Positions 10,798 through 21,483 of a DNA stretch of 64,000 nt are shown here, piece after piece; within the stretch, counting starts at the first letter, position 1, and every line of letters begins with the position of its first letter. The notes under the pieces are model-generated. The model saw nothing but the letters and a program-made list of their open reading frames with translations. It had not been told where the DNA came from and did not search any database. The stretch covers positions 124,001 through 188,000 of the forward strand of contig NC_082415.1 of the NCBI RefSeq assembly GCF_004011695.2, written 5' to 3'. The translations under genes were made by a program, and so were the position numbers. The stretch comes from Ascochyta rabiei. Taxonomy: Eukaryota > Ascomycota > Dothideomycetes > Pleosporales > Didymellaceae.

Positions 10798-11225
10798 GGG
10801 CTGGAAGGAGAGGTTTGCGGTGGCCCCGCTGGGGGTGCGAGGGCGGTAGGTGCGTAGCTGCGTTGGGGCGAGGAGGGAGTGTGGCATCAGTGCGAAGTGG
10901 TACCCTGTAAGAGACTATGGTCGTCGTTAGTTTCTCTCTTTCTGTCGTTGTTGCTAGGGTAGAATTTTTCTTCAATATACGTAGAAGTGGACCAGTCATC
11001 ACAGTTCTTCTTTGTCTAGAGTGAGAAATTTTATTCCTTGCTATTGCAGCTTTACTGAACGGACACTCGACGTATTCGAACAAAGAACCGAGAAGAGGAA
11101 GCCTCGACGCTAATATAGAATTCGTGTCCATGAGAAAGATCTAGATCTCTCTGCGAGACGCTATGTAGGCTCAACATTGCAATATCCCGTCTCCAGCACC
11201 AACCCGGCCACACTCTACAGACAAC
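10798..11225. other. Shared 3' intergenic region between convergent P450 genes
   Basis: 428 bp between the two stops. I see no gene, repeat or RNA; it should hold both poly(A) sites. Confidence 0.5.
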
Positions 11226-13057
11226 CTACACCACCTTCACTCGGACGTTGTTGCTGCTCTTGGGAAACGCGCCGAAGAGGTCATAGTAGAAAGCGACGTC
11301 TCGCTCATACAACGTGTCGTGTAGCTCCATGTCGAAGCCAGCCGACGGGGCAAACAGGCGCCCCAGAGTAAGGTAGACTTCCATGTTGGCGACTTCCTGG
11401 CCGATGCATGCACGCGGACCACAACCAAAATTGTTGACGTACTTGCGCAGCCGCTTGCGCTCTTGCTCGTCAAGCCAGCGTTCCGGCTCGAACGTGTGTG
11501 GGTCCTTGAAGATGTCGGGATTCAGGTAGTTGTCGTATAGTGAGATGGACACGTGTACGCCCTTGGGGATGACGGTGTCACGGTACATCATGTCGTTCTT
11601 AGGGTCGTATCTGGGCAGGCGGCTTGATACGGGGTGGTTGAGGCGGAAGGCCTCTTGTATGACGGCCGTTAGGTAGGGAAGCTCTCGGAGTTGCTGGAAG
11701 CTGGGTTGTCTTCCTATGCTTTTCTCCAGATTGCCAATTTCTTCTCTCAGTCGAGACAGCTTGTCCGGGTGACTAAGGAGCATGAATACTGCGAAGGTCA
11801 TCATGACGCCTTCAGTCTCGATGCCCGCGTTGATGTTCAGCCAGACTTCGTCTACTACACGTGTCATCTCTTTCTCCTTGGGTGGCAACTTCGATTTCAG
11901 AATGTGTGCCGCAGCGGTGGTGAATCCGGCTGGTGGTTCTCCAGTTGAACGCTTAACAACCTCCTTACCAGCATTGCTGTCGCTCTCGTCTGCGAGTGCG
12001 GCACGGTAATCTTCTTGAATTGCCTCCATAACCATCTGTCTTCCGTTAGGTGACTACTTTGAGGCTGTACGAGGATGTAGAGTCAAACTAACGTTTCTAA
12101 ATCGCAGAACGCGGATGACGCCAGGAGGTAGTTGTGCGCTTTTGCCAAACCGTGGCCGTGCTCTTAGCACCTCGAATAGCCAGTGGCCGACCTGACGGGT
12201 GACCATGTTCATACGCCCAAAGGTTCTGCCGACCAGAAACATTGCCTCCTCAAAATCCTCGACCTCGACAAAACCAAAGTCTCGGCCGAGACTTGTAGTA
12301 CAAGTGACGTCGATGGCCAAGCATCGGAAAGCATCTCCCACTAGAAGCATAGAAACACATTGGTGAGCTGCTAAAGATCGAACACATGGAGTTGGAGTAG
12401 CTTACAAGTTACGACACTTCCGGTGCCCTTGAAACCTTTGAATCTACCTATCAACTTGTGCACCAACTCTTCGTACGCCCTCTCACGAGAGTGAACAACA
12501 GTAGTAGCGTAGACTGGTAGGAGTGCCTGGCGACGCAATTGATGGAGTTCATGAGGACCGTGAGACAGTTAGAATACGTAGGGCCAGCTTCATCTTGACA
12601 AAGGGGGACCTACCCAGATTGCAAGACAGTATTTGGCGGGCCTTGCGACCGGTAGAACCACGCGGGCTTGGAGGCCTTGCACTTCATTTTGTAGGCCTCA
12701 TTCCATTCTGGGTCGCGAATGTGCACCTCCCAAGGATTAATTCGCACGATAGGTCCTAGACCAAAATCAGTATTATATCATGACGGTTTTCATGTCCGAG
12801 CCCGCTTTTCGCATACCAAGAGTGTCATGCATGCGGTTTATCTCGACCCAGTACCGTCCACCGCCCTCTTTGAAGATGTCGAAATAACCCTCATAGGCAA
12901 AAGTGAGAGCAGCGAGAATCGGACCTGGAAACCGAGCAACTGGACTCAGAAACAAGCGATAGATGGCGACGCATAGGAGGCAAGCAGTAGCCAAGAGCAA
13001 AAACGTGCTTGTCCATGACGCGCTAGAGAGTTTGCCGATGATTTCTTGAAACCCCAT
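11226..13057 (-). CDS. Second cytochrome P450 (trichodiene-oxygenase-like group), five exons, one doubtful splice site
   Basis: Exons 13057-12817, 12755-12614, 12557-12406, 12340-12093 and 12035-11226 give 530 residues in consistent phases. It shows an N-terminal anchor, hinge RFPGP, I-helix AGIETE near 331-336, QEAFR (389-392), PERW near 445-448 and haem motif [10 protein letters not shown] with Cys471. Introns 1, 3 and 4 have normal borders (GTATGC, GTAAGC, GTTAGT). Intron 2 (12558-12613) has a good donor GTAGGT and branch point CTAAC, but the exon 3 frame (PHELHQLRR) is preceded by TCTCACGG, with no AG. Either the acceptor has mutated, the site is non-canonical, or there is a base error. 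The start is the first ATG; an upstream TTG in frame is not used. Membrane monooxygenase, likely acting in the same pathway as its neighbour. Confidence 0.82.
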
Positions 13058-13315
13058 GTTAGAGCTCAAATTGCCGTCCGTTGCTGCCGATATTTTCTCA
13101 GTAAGCTTGAAGGGAGGCTGTGATGGCCGTTACTTATTGACAACCCGATTATCAAAACTTGCCGCATCCGCTTACTCGCATGGATGTGCGAGCTTCGCAA
13201 AACAAGCAAGATCAAGTCTTCGCGCCCGCAAAAGCTTGTCACTGTAGCGGCCCGATATCAGAAATCCTACATTCAGTAATTGATCGAACCACCTCGAACG
13301 CTAAAATTGATTACT

Positions 13316-13543
13316 ATGGTATCCGGCAAAAGTAGAGTCCCATGGCCAGTGCAATGTGGAGGAAAAGCAGAGGCTGAGCAAGTCCGACTCCCGAGGTTTT
13401 CTTGGCTTTCCACCAATTAGCGGACATCTTTTCCCTTTGTTATCTGCAAAAGCATCTGTGCGCGTTCGTTATAAGAATCAATAGGCGTTTCTGCACAAGA
13501 CCCACTGCACTGTCCATGGGACTCTACTTTCGCCGGATACCAT
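13316..13543. mobile_element. MITE-like element with about 44-bp terminal inverted repeats
   Basis: ATGGTATCCGGC at 13316 and its inverse GCCGGATACCAT ending at 13543 open inverted arms of about 44 bp (13316-13359 and 13500-13543) that match at nearly 40 positions, including AGTAGAGTCCCATG. The 228-bp unit has no coding capacity. It lies upstream of both the second P450 and the enoyl reductase. The target duplication is not clear. Confidence 0.65.
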
Positions 13544-14059
13544 GGTACGTTGCACGCACAAAACGGGTTACCTGCCTACCATCGGCGGAAGCGACGAGTG
13601 CGGCCCGAAACCCACCAAGAGTAGGACCGGCTACTAGCTCGCCGATAACTACACCGCATTGCAACGACGCGCTTAGGCCTGAGTATCTGAGGAAGGCGAA
13701 AATGGCGGTGGCGATCAGGGATGAACGACAGCCGTTGGTTCGTGGACCTGCGGTCGGCTATGCCGCAGCTACGAGGACATTGTTTGCGTTAAATGACCGC
13801 CTACCGGTGGAGCTACGGAACCCCTGCATGACATTAGCATCTTGATTGCGCCGACAGTATGTTCTCAGCCTAAGACACTGTGTCGTATGTTGAACAACGT
13901 ATTGGATTGGTTTAAATCAAGCTGCGTGTTCACTCTCGCATTCGGCTTATGATCTCCTTGAACTGTATATATTATACCACTCTTTAAACAAGCATCCTAT
14001 TAGGATACTGCACCAAAGCCCATATATACCCGTCGTTGTTCAATATTCTGACTGATACG
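13544..14059. other. Upstream region of the enoyl reductase
   Basis: A TATATA box at 14021-14027 lies about 35 bp before the start at 14060. The stretch 13560-13860 has a protein-like composition on the minus strand (GELVAGPTLGGF) but contains a stop and no start; it may be an old gene fragment of unknown kind. Confidence 0.35.
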
Positions 14060-15172
14060 ATGGCTGCCATGGTTTCGAGCACTCTTCCGGCAACCCACAC
14101 AGCAGTGAAAGTGGTGGGCTCCAATCATCTCGTCGTGACCAAGGATGCCGCCATGCCTGTATTCGACAAGTCCGAGGTGCTCGTACGAGTGGCCTGCATT
14201 TCCATCAATCCAGTGGATGCAAAATCAGTCGATATGTCGCCCACACCCGGCGCAACGGTCGGAACCGATTTCTCTGGCGTTGTAGTGGCTCTGGGCAGCG
14301 ACGTCGACGCTGAGCAATGGCACATCACCGATCGCGTTATGGGTGGGATATTCGGCAACAATCCTCTTCGTCATGACAACGGCGCCTTTGCAGAGTATCT
14401 GGCTGTTCCCGCCAAGCTGCTATGGCATATCCCCGCCGATATGGACTTTACGACAGCTGCCTCGTTGCCGACCGCTTTGGCAACTATTGGAATGTCACTA
14501 TTCCAGTACCTGCAGATTCCCATGCCGGATATTTCAGGGCCATTGCAGCCTGGCTCCAAAGAAGAAAATCATGGCGCGAAGTTTGTACTAGTCTACGGGG
14601 GCGGTACCGCTTCGGGTGCCATGGCGATACAAGTTCTGAGGTTGTTGGGTCTCAACCCTATCACGACGTGTTCTGCGACATCGGCAGCCCGATCTCGCGA
14701 GCTGGGAGCGTCCGCAACCTTTGACTATTCCTCACCTGACTGCGGGACAGAGATACTCGAGCACACAGCAGGCTCGCTAACTTTGGCGCTCGACTGCATC
14801 TCCAACATGGCATCGATGGAGACATGCTACAAGGCCTTGGGCCCTGCAGGCGGCCGTTACCTAGCCCTAGACCCCTTTCCCATCCGGGGACACACGCGCC
14901 GCAGCGTTGAGCCGGATTGGATCTGCGCGTACACGCAGTTTGGTCATGCTATCCCCTGGGCGCCGCCTTTCGATCTGGACGCGCGCCTCGATGACCGTGA
15001 GGGCGCCGAGACCTGGTATCCCTTGGCCCAAGTTCTGTTAAACAAAGGTCTGCTCGTACCGCAGCCCCTGGAATTACGTCCGGGTGGCTTAGATGCCATT
15101 GGAGAGGCTATGTATCAGGTACGCAAAGGGCAGATAAAAGGCAAGAAGCTAGTAGTTCAGCTTTCTTACTAG
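14060..15172 (+). CDS. Trans-acting enoyl reductase (MDR family, LovC-like)
   Basis: Single exon, 370 residues, starting at the first ATG (MAAMVSS) 35 bp after a TATATA box. It is a medium-chain dehydrogenase/reductase without zinc ligands: GroES-like N-terminal domain (NPVDAKS, GTDFSGVV), then a Rossmann domain with VYGGGTASGAMA around residues 178-190, and the FGHAIPWAPPF segment and C-terminal GKKLVVQLSY typical of stand-alone enoyl reductases. Such proteins work in trans with iterative polyketide synthases or PKS-NRPS hybrids whose own ER domain is inactive, reducing selected enoyl intermediates with NADPH. No synthase is present here, so either it lies elsewhere or this is a remnant. Reading frame intact. 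Confidence 0.88.
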   Translation: MAAMVSSTLPATHTAVKVVGSNHLVVTKDAAMPVFDKSEVLVRVACISINPVDAKSVDMSPTPGATVGTDFSGVVVALGSDVDAEQWHITDRVMGGIFGNNPLRHDNGAFAEYLAVPAKLLWHIPADMDFTTAASLPTALATIGMSLFQYLQIPMPDISGPLQPGSKEENHGAKFVLVYGGGTASGAMAIQVLRLLGLNPITTCSATSAARSRELGASATFDYSSPDCGTEILEHTAGSLTLALDCISNMASMETCYKALGPAGGRYLALDPFPIRGHTRRSVEPDWICAYTQFGHAIPWAPPFDLDARLDDREGAETWYPLAQVLLNKGLLVPQPLELRPGGLDAIGEAMYQVRKGQIKGKKLVVQLSY

Positions 15173-16780
15173 CGGATTGCTGCTTTATAAACAGAAGACC
15201 GATGGGCCAGAAAACTGTAAACAGTGGCAATTAGCTGAAACAAGGTAAATCATGTACGTCTTCAAGGTCCAGTAACTCTCTGAATTAAATCATGTGGAGG
15301 ATGCAAAGAGCTTTTTAGTGTGTGTTCTGGTGTTTGTTGAGAGAAAGCGAATATAAATGGCGCACTGGGGATTAGCTAATCCGGCTCCGTAAATAAGTGT
15401 TTGTTGATGGTCAAGTGCTTCTACATCCACCACGAGCTTCATATAGAGCGTCCCGTAGCATACTTTTATGCTCTGCCGCGACAATTTATTTAAGGAATTC
15501 TATCATCATCTGAAACTTTATTATTTTTGTACATGCTGTCAATAGCTAAGGAGACCTAATTGGTAATACACTAGAAGACAAAGAAGTAAGGGTGGGTTTT
15601 GTTGGAGTGTTTCAACCTATTGTATCTGTGACTATTATAGCTCTTTCTGTCTGAATTTTAGCTCCTTGAAGACAAGTAGCTTAAGTCAGCTAAATGTACG
15701 TCCTCTTCCTACTAATACGCTAAGGCTCGAATATAATTGATGCAAATGCGACGTTGCTGACATCGGCCTCCTCAATTACATCTTCAGCGGGGATCTGGAC
15801 GTCTGAGATCGTAGCTTTTACAAAAAGCATAAATGAGATGAACATAGTTAGAATCATGAAACCGGGTGGCAGGCGGATCGCTCGCTGTCGAACTGTATGC
15901 CAGTCGCTTCCGTACTGTTCCATAGTGCTGAAATCTCTTTAGGCAAGCCAATTCGATAGTCCAGTTCCATCAACGAGTCAATAGAGGTATTGAAGACCGG
16001 CTGTAGGCGAAGACTAAACACTAAGCGAATATTTTACCTACACAGAGCACTTAGGGAAAGAGGCTATATGTTCTGGGTGAACCGGAGTACGCGTCGTACT
16101 TCACCACATACCTTTAATGCAGCTAATATCGCAATGGACTGCCCACAACTCAGGTGTGCTGTTTAAACACATGGCTCTCTTTTTTCGTCTCATGAAGAAG
16201 TAGTTGAAAGCTACGACTGCTGAGTTACCGTCTGTGAGATATCTGTTATACATCTAGAATGAAACTTGTTTGCCCCTGTTGTCAGCTCTGATTATAACAA
16301 TGAACTCGATTGATAGCTTTGCGGAGATCGGCTTGCATTAGACTTCTCAACAGCCAGTTTCGATCGTGAATGTGGTGTTTGCCGTTCTTGGTATGTGGGT
16401 GATAGGTGCTCTAAAAAGAGATGTGTACGTAATTGGAGAATGATTCCCAACATCATGCCGATCACCAGAAGGCATTTTTTTGTCCGCATAGTGTTCCAAA
16501 GAAGTTATTTGGATAATTTAACTATTGCCAAAGAGATCTTTGTAATAATTGAAGCATTCACGGGAAGTTTGCAGACGCTCAGGAAGAGAGGTTCGCATGA
16601 AGCCCATTATAAATCTTCGAGGCATTGCCCGCAAGGGACCCCTTGTCAAAGAGATTTACAGTATGATAACTATTTGCGTTTTTAACAAAGGATTTCAGAT
16701 GTTGTTGTTAACAGAAGTCTCAGCAATGATTGACCTCTGAGAGGCGGAAAAAGTCATGCTGCTGAGGATTTTGATGCCTA
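15173..16780. other. Gene-poor stretch with possible minus-strand decay products
   Basis: No supported gene. Short hydrophobic frames on the minus strand (near 15923-15720 and 16489-16292, each with one membrane-like segment) may be further pieces of the membrane-protein relic just to the right; this is a guess from orientation and composition only. Confidence 0.3.
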
Positions 16781-16799
16781 AAATATTCGGTCGACGCAC

Positions 16800-17453
16800 C
16801 CCAACTCATCTTTATACGCTCAATAAGAGCGATTTGCTACTTATGAGCTGCTCCAAGGTCTGCAACTGTCAGTATGCTCGCTACTGAGAGTCTTGTAGAT
16901 CACTCACACCAACAGAAGAGCTTCGTTCCGCCGTAAAGAGCGCGACCCGGCGAAGGAGCTTTTCAAGAATGGTTGCGTACATTATTGGAGAAATCGTTGG
17001 TGAGAGCAATGTTATTGCTCTAATGTCTTGCCCATAGGCAGATGCGGGTTTTCCGTACAAAGAGAGACAGATGACGGCGATAACTACGCTCATCGTCAGC
17101 ACTGCCACACTCGAAACTGCCAAGCATACATACCTAAGTAACCCAACGGAACCAAGGCCATGGAAATGTCGAAAATTGTTGAAACTAAATTATAAATACA
17201 CTTTGTTTGAATGTTGCGCATGTTCTGAGCTGGCCATGCTTCGTAAGATCGTCCATTTGCTTGCTTGAAAGTGCGCTGTTCGGTCGAACGAGCCCGATCC
17301 AGTCTGGAGGTCCGAATTATGTTCCTTGTCCAAATTCGTTGATAATTTTGCATAAACGCCGACATCCAGCAGAAAGTGCTCATCTGCAAACCCCTTAAAC
17401 TCGACGGCAGATGGTTCTGAACGCGCGCGTTCGTAAGAAGTCGTTTGTGCCAT
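16800..17453 (-). pseudogene. Relic of a fungal multi-pass membrane protein
   Basis: From ATG 17453 (MAQTTSYE) the frame is broken by a stop after NKVYL and changes frame in the first membrane segment (FDISMALVPLGYL then AVSSVAVLTMSVVIAV). It continues with SLYGKPASAYG, LLSPTISPIMYATI and AERSSSVG. A GTGAGT..CAG intron joins this to LQTLEQLISSK before a premature TAA. The order (hydrophobic segment, GKP-S-YG, a P-T-P-I stretch, AER..G.LEQL) resembles a large family of uncharacterised Pezizomycotina membrane proteins that I know only from memory. Truncated and not functional. Confidence 0.5.
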
Positions 17454-19119
17454 CGAAACGATAAGTATAGTTTACCATGAGGCTAAAATATCCTCCCTGA
17501 GTCGAGATTACTGTCGGATAGTCTGTATTGGTCCCATACGTGGCGCATGGCCTAGCCTAGCATGACGCTGCAGGAAAGTGGGTAACCCGACCTCCCCAGG
17601 CGTTGTAAAATTACGATCCTGTCATTAATGGAAACAGTGATAACCTATGATGAGTACCATGTCTTATGACCAATATTCGCATGCGGAACAGTTCTTAACA
17701 TGATGTCAGCTTAAGTTGACAGCACAGTGTTTTGCATCAGATACCAGCAGTCAAGAGATGAACAGAAAGTCATGCGCAGTGTCATTCGCGAGCAGTTCAA
17801 TAAACTATGGTCCATAAGATTGTGTAAAGTATTCTACAAGCTGTCAGATTGGGGCCCCAGCACGGTAGAAAATCATCGGTGCGTTGGTCTCCCTCAGCCC
17901 TCAGCGTTGTTGCACTCCAGAAAGTCGAATGAAGCATAACCCAACTGACGTGGTATTAATCTTGGGGACACTTACCTCAAGAAATGTATATTAGCGCTTA
18001 CTTCCCAGATTGCAGAATGTAAGTATATATGAGTTGGGAGTACAACGCAAATAACATGTTACTGGGTAGGACTGTTGCACACCACGAGATTCTCAAGGCG
18101 CCTCGTGTCATGCTGTGCACAGCGTTGAGGCTTGCACTCTTTGCAAAAGGCAATGTGGTGAGCTCAAGCCTGTAGTACAATGCTGATTTAGTTTGATGCT
18201 CTTGTATGTGCGCGCCATATTAGAAGCCTCAGGGTTCGCATGCGGGTAAGAGTTGATGTTAGGTAACATCTCAGCTTACACAATTTGTACTTTAGTAACC
18301 GACTAATATAATCCCCTACCTATACTATACCAAGTATACTAAGTGGCAAAGACTATTTGCTAGTCATAGGTAAGTAAACATGGACGCGGAATAGGCTTTG
18401 GTTGGTTCCACCGGATTTTGAAGAACGTAGCAGTAGGAATGAGTGAGGCACGAGGAATCCAACTGCAAGGAATGCGGTCGTCAAATCACAAACTCGGTAT
18501 TCTGCGTAATGTCGGAAGATGTTTACCGGTAGTCCTGGGTGGAACGTTGCGCATTTTAAAGCGGGGTAAGTACCGGAACGAGGTAACAGCAAGTCTCGCG
18601 CGCATCGTAAAACGTTTGCAAGGCTGATTTTCAGGTCTTTGGCAAGCGTGATCATGGTCCTAACTAAAGCTCGCACCTGTCACGGGTATACTCCAGCACC
18701 AGAGGAAAATGGTATCGTTTCCCGTTAGCAGACTCCCCATCATAATTCTGCCCTCATCCTTACTTCGACTGTGATCATCACTACGTGCTTTCTTTCTGAT
18801 AATCTAGCTCCCATTCGGTAGACCCATAGTGGGCGAGCTCATTATCTGTACTCGCCAGAAGTATCTAATTAGATGAGTGCGCAAGAGAGGGGAAATATAA
18901 CGATCTGTTGGGTTGCACTGCAGCTTCCGAATGCGTGAGATGAACACGACATGCCTCACTCCTGTCGAGTGGAACTTTTCGAGCCACTGCCGTGTCCTGT
19001 AAGTTCAACCCTACTTAAACCAGCATTCCTCTCTATGCTCAAATTCAAGTTGCCGCTGACAATCTCTCTTTACATTTACCTACGACCAAAAGCTTCAAAG
19101 TCATTAACCTAGCATAAAG
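17454..19119. other. No recognisable feature
   Basis: 1.7 kb without a convincing gene, repeat or RNA on either strand. CTACTTAAAC near 19012 may belong to the promoter of the secreted protein that follows. Confidence 0.45.
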
Positions 19120-19631
19120 ATGCGCTACTCTAAAATTGTTTCCCTTGCCACCGTAGCGTCTGCAGTCGACATTGAGTGGTTTCGGGAGTCACATTGCAGG
19201 AACGGATTTGGTATTCGATGTCAAAACGTGAATCCCGGCTCGTGCTGTTCCGGGCAGCAGGCTGAGGGGTGGGCTGCGGTCCAGTTTTCTTTCATCCCTA
19301 GCAACTGGGATATCGCCTCTGATGCATATGCTGCTGAACGCTGCGGCGATTCCCTCGTCAACGAATTCAGAAATAACGGCGGGACATTTGTGTGTCATGG
19401 TGACAACCGCAACTACAAAAGTGCGGGTTATCACTTCTATAGGAAAAAGAGATATGCCTCTGTGGACACCCGTGATGCCTCAGATGAAGAATGTGTCAAA
19501 CCAGATACATTGTTCTTGGCTGATAGAACTACATACGCTATCTCTGGACTTACAGACGATCAAGTTGCAGAATTGGTACGTAAGAATCTATTTAGCTAAC
19601 AGAAACTGCCTGCTAACTATTCTGACAGTAA
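19120..19631 (+). CDS. Small secreted cysteine-containing protein (effector-like)
   Basis: Starts at ATG 19120 with a short signal-peptide-like N-terminus (MRYSKIVSLATVASA). The mature part has seven Cys, including GSCCSG, and no domain I recognise. An intron with strong signals (GTACGTAAG donor, TGCTAAC branch, GACAG acceptor, 19576-19628) removes the last seven unspliced codons and places TAA (19629-19631) directly after the splice, giving 152 residues ending VAEL. Unspliced mRNA would instead give 159 residues ending at 19599. It stands alone among decayed sequence, a common setting for effector candidates. Secretion and effector role are inference. Confidence 0.7.
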
Positions 19632-20549
19632 GTAACCTATACCACCAGCAACTCTAATATTTATTTGAACGCTTCATTACAACAGCTAATGATCATGCCT
19701 AGCATTACACTTGCCGAGCACGCAACTCATACTGACCTACCTGCGGTTTATCAAGCGCTTAGGGTCGAATAAGCCTAGCCTTACTATCTTAGAAGAAAGG
19801 CCAGAGCTAGAGCACTCGAGCTCGTCAAAAGGGTTTGCTTTACGGCATAGGCCTAACGTGGCTTGTTGAGAACTACTTATCTGGGTATATACAGAAAAAA
19901 TTCAAATTAACTCCCACTATGAGCTATAGCGTATCAACCTACTCTACAGTATTCTGCACATTATAATTCCACTTTTCTGTATCGTATCCTGCGATACCAC
20001 GTCCACTGTCGCGTCTTAAAAAGTGCACCGTCTTACTTACCGTCTTCCCGTGGATACGGGTGTTGACCTCCATAAGAGTCTTAAGCGTACCCCCTCACGG
20101 TGGGCGACATCCCTCTGCCTTAAACTACCTCCTCTCGTATGTTTCATGGTGCGTGACGGTCTTCTTAGCTGCTTCAACTTCAGTAATCATCTTCTTCGCA
20201 AGCTTAGGCTCGTGTTTTACAGTTGCTGCGCCCTTGACATACCCACACGCTTTCCACACATACAAACACACACATTGTTGCCGTGAGTAGCACGGAATCT
20301 AAATGGCAGCTGATCCACAGGGTTCTTTTACCAAGCACCGTCCGGTCAGGTCTCAAATTTGTCGCAAATCGACTGCAGAACACCGCACTGAAACCAGCGG
20401 CCACAATTGTCAAACGGAGTATTAAGACAGAGGTTCTTCGATTGATCTATTGATTCTCGAAAGCAGGATGAATTAATTCCATCCAGAACTACCTGTAATA
20501 TACACAACGATAACCCGCCTAAACCGTCTCCCCATCTTTCTTTACTCTA
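19632..20549. other. No supported gene
   Basis: AT-rich, stop-dense sequence with no clear repeat or frame; possibly old transposon remains. Confidence 0.4.
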
Positions 20550-21483
20550 TCACATACTTTGTCCGCCTACGCCGATTACAGTAATAAAATAGAAGGTTTT
20601 GATTTCTACAATCTCGTTGCCTGCTTGTTGCAACAAGCTCCAGATGAGACGCATCTGGCCCTTGCACCCGGAGATGATGCCGATGTTGGAGGGCAACACA
20701 CGGGCAAACTTGTCTTTGTCTTTCGGATCGAACGTCGGCTCATAGGCAAGCACTTCAGTGACAAGCTCTACAACCAATCGAGCTTCCTCGTGATTACACA
20801 AGGATGTCGAAGAACCGTACTTGACAGACTTCGCCTCGAGACCAGAAACGTCGATTGCAATCCGGTTACGTTCGTTCCTTCGGACGCCGCTCATCTGTCT
20901 AAAAAGCTGCCGCAGAGTCTTCGCCACAGGCTTGAGAGTAGTCGTGATCCCGTGGTCTACGAATGTCTCTGGGCTTGAACATATCATCGTGGAACATGAC
21001 TTGTGCTTCCTCCAATTCGACTTTGAGCTTTGCCAATGCCGGCAGATCTGTCGCTCAGTACTCCCTGTGGATGACGGTGGGGTCGTATCTTTCGAACTCA
21101 TCCGGGAAGACTCCAGGGTCGCGCGAGAACTCGGCGTACTCGAGGTTTGCAGGAACCTTCTGGAACTTCGATTAGTGCAGCTTCGGAGCAGCCTGGATGC
21201 GACGCTTGCCGATCTTGTTGTCGTCCGCCTCGCTCATATCTACGTCTGTGTGTTTAGGCAGAGGTAGATCTTCTAGTTTAGACGCGTAATCTGACATGTC
21301 AGTGTCCAAGTCGTAGTACCTGTTTCGCGGCGCCTTAGGCGGCGGCGCCTTGTCGGTGCTTGGTGTCTGACCAGGCAGAGGCCGGAGTGGTTGCTTAGGG
21401 TCAAGAGGGTCAAGAACCCCAAACCTGTTCGAGGAGCGAGGAGGAGAGGGAGCGGAGGTGGAGGAAGAGTTGGCAGAAGCCAT
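20550..21483 (-). pseudogene. UPF1/NFX1-like SF1 helicase pseudogene with internal deletion
   Basis: From ATG 21483 (MASANSSS) a low-complexity, proline-rich N-terminus runs to a TAA at 21172-21174. The same frame then continues (KVPANLEYAEFSRDPG) to TGA, resumes (ATDLPALAKLKVELEEAQ) to a TAG. After a frame change the sequence is a C-terminal helicase piece (SGLEAKSVKYGSSTSLCNH, EEARLVVELVTEVL, LPSNIGIISGCKGQM) typical of the AAA_12 half of UPF1-type RNA helicases. The Walker A and B regions and most of the ATPase core are absent, so a large internal segment is lost. The first two stops fit CAA to TAA and CGA to TGA. Confidence 0.8.

Noticed and set aside
13402..13845. A 147-codon plus-strand frame
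   Set aside because: It crosses the right arm of the MITE-like element and has no family features.
20559..21267. Plus-strand frames over the helicase relic
   Set aside because: Antisense shadows of the minus-strand helicase pseudogene, which has recognisable conserved blocks.
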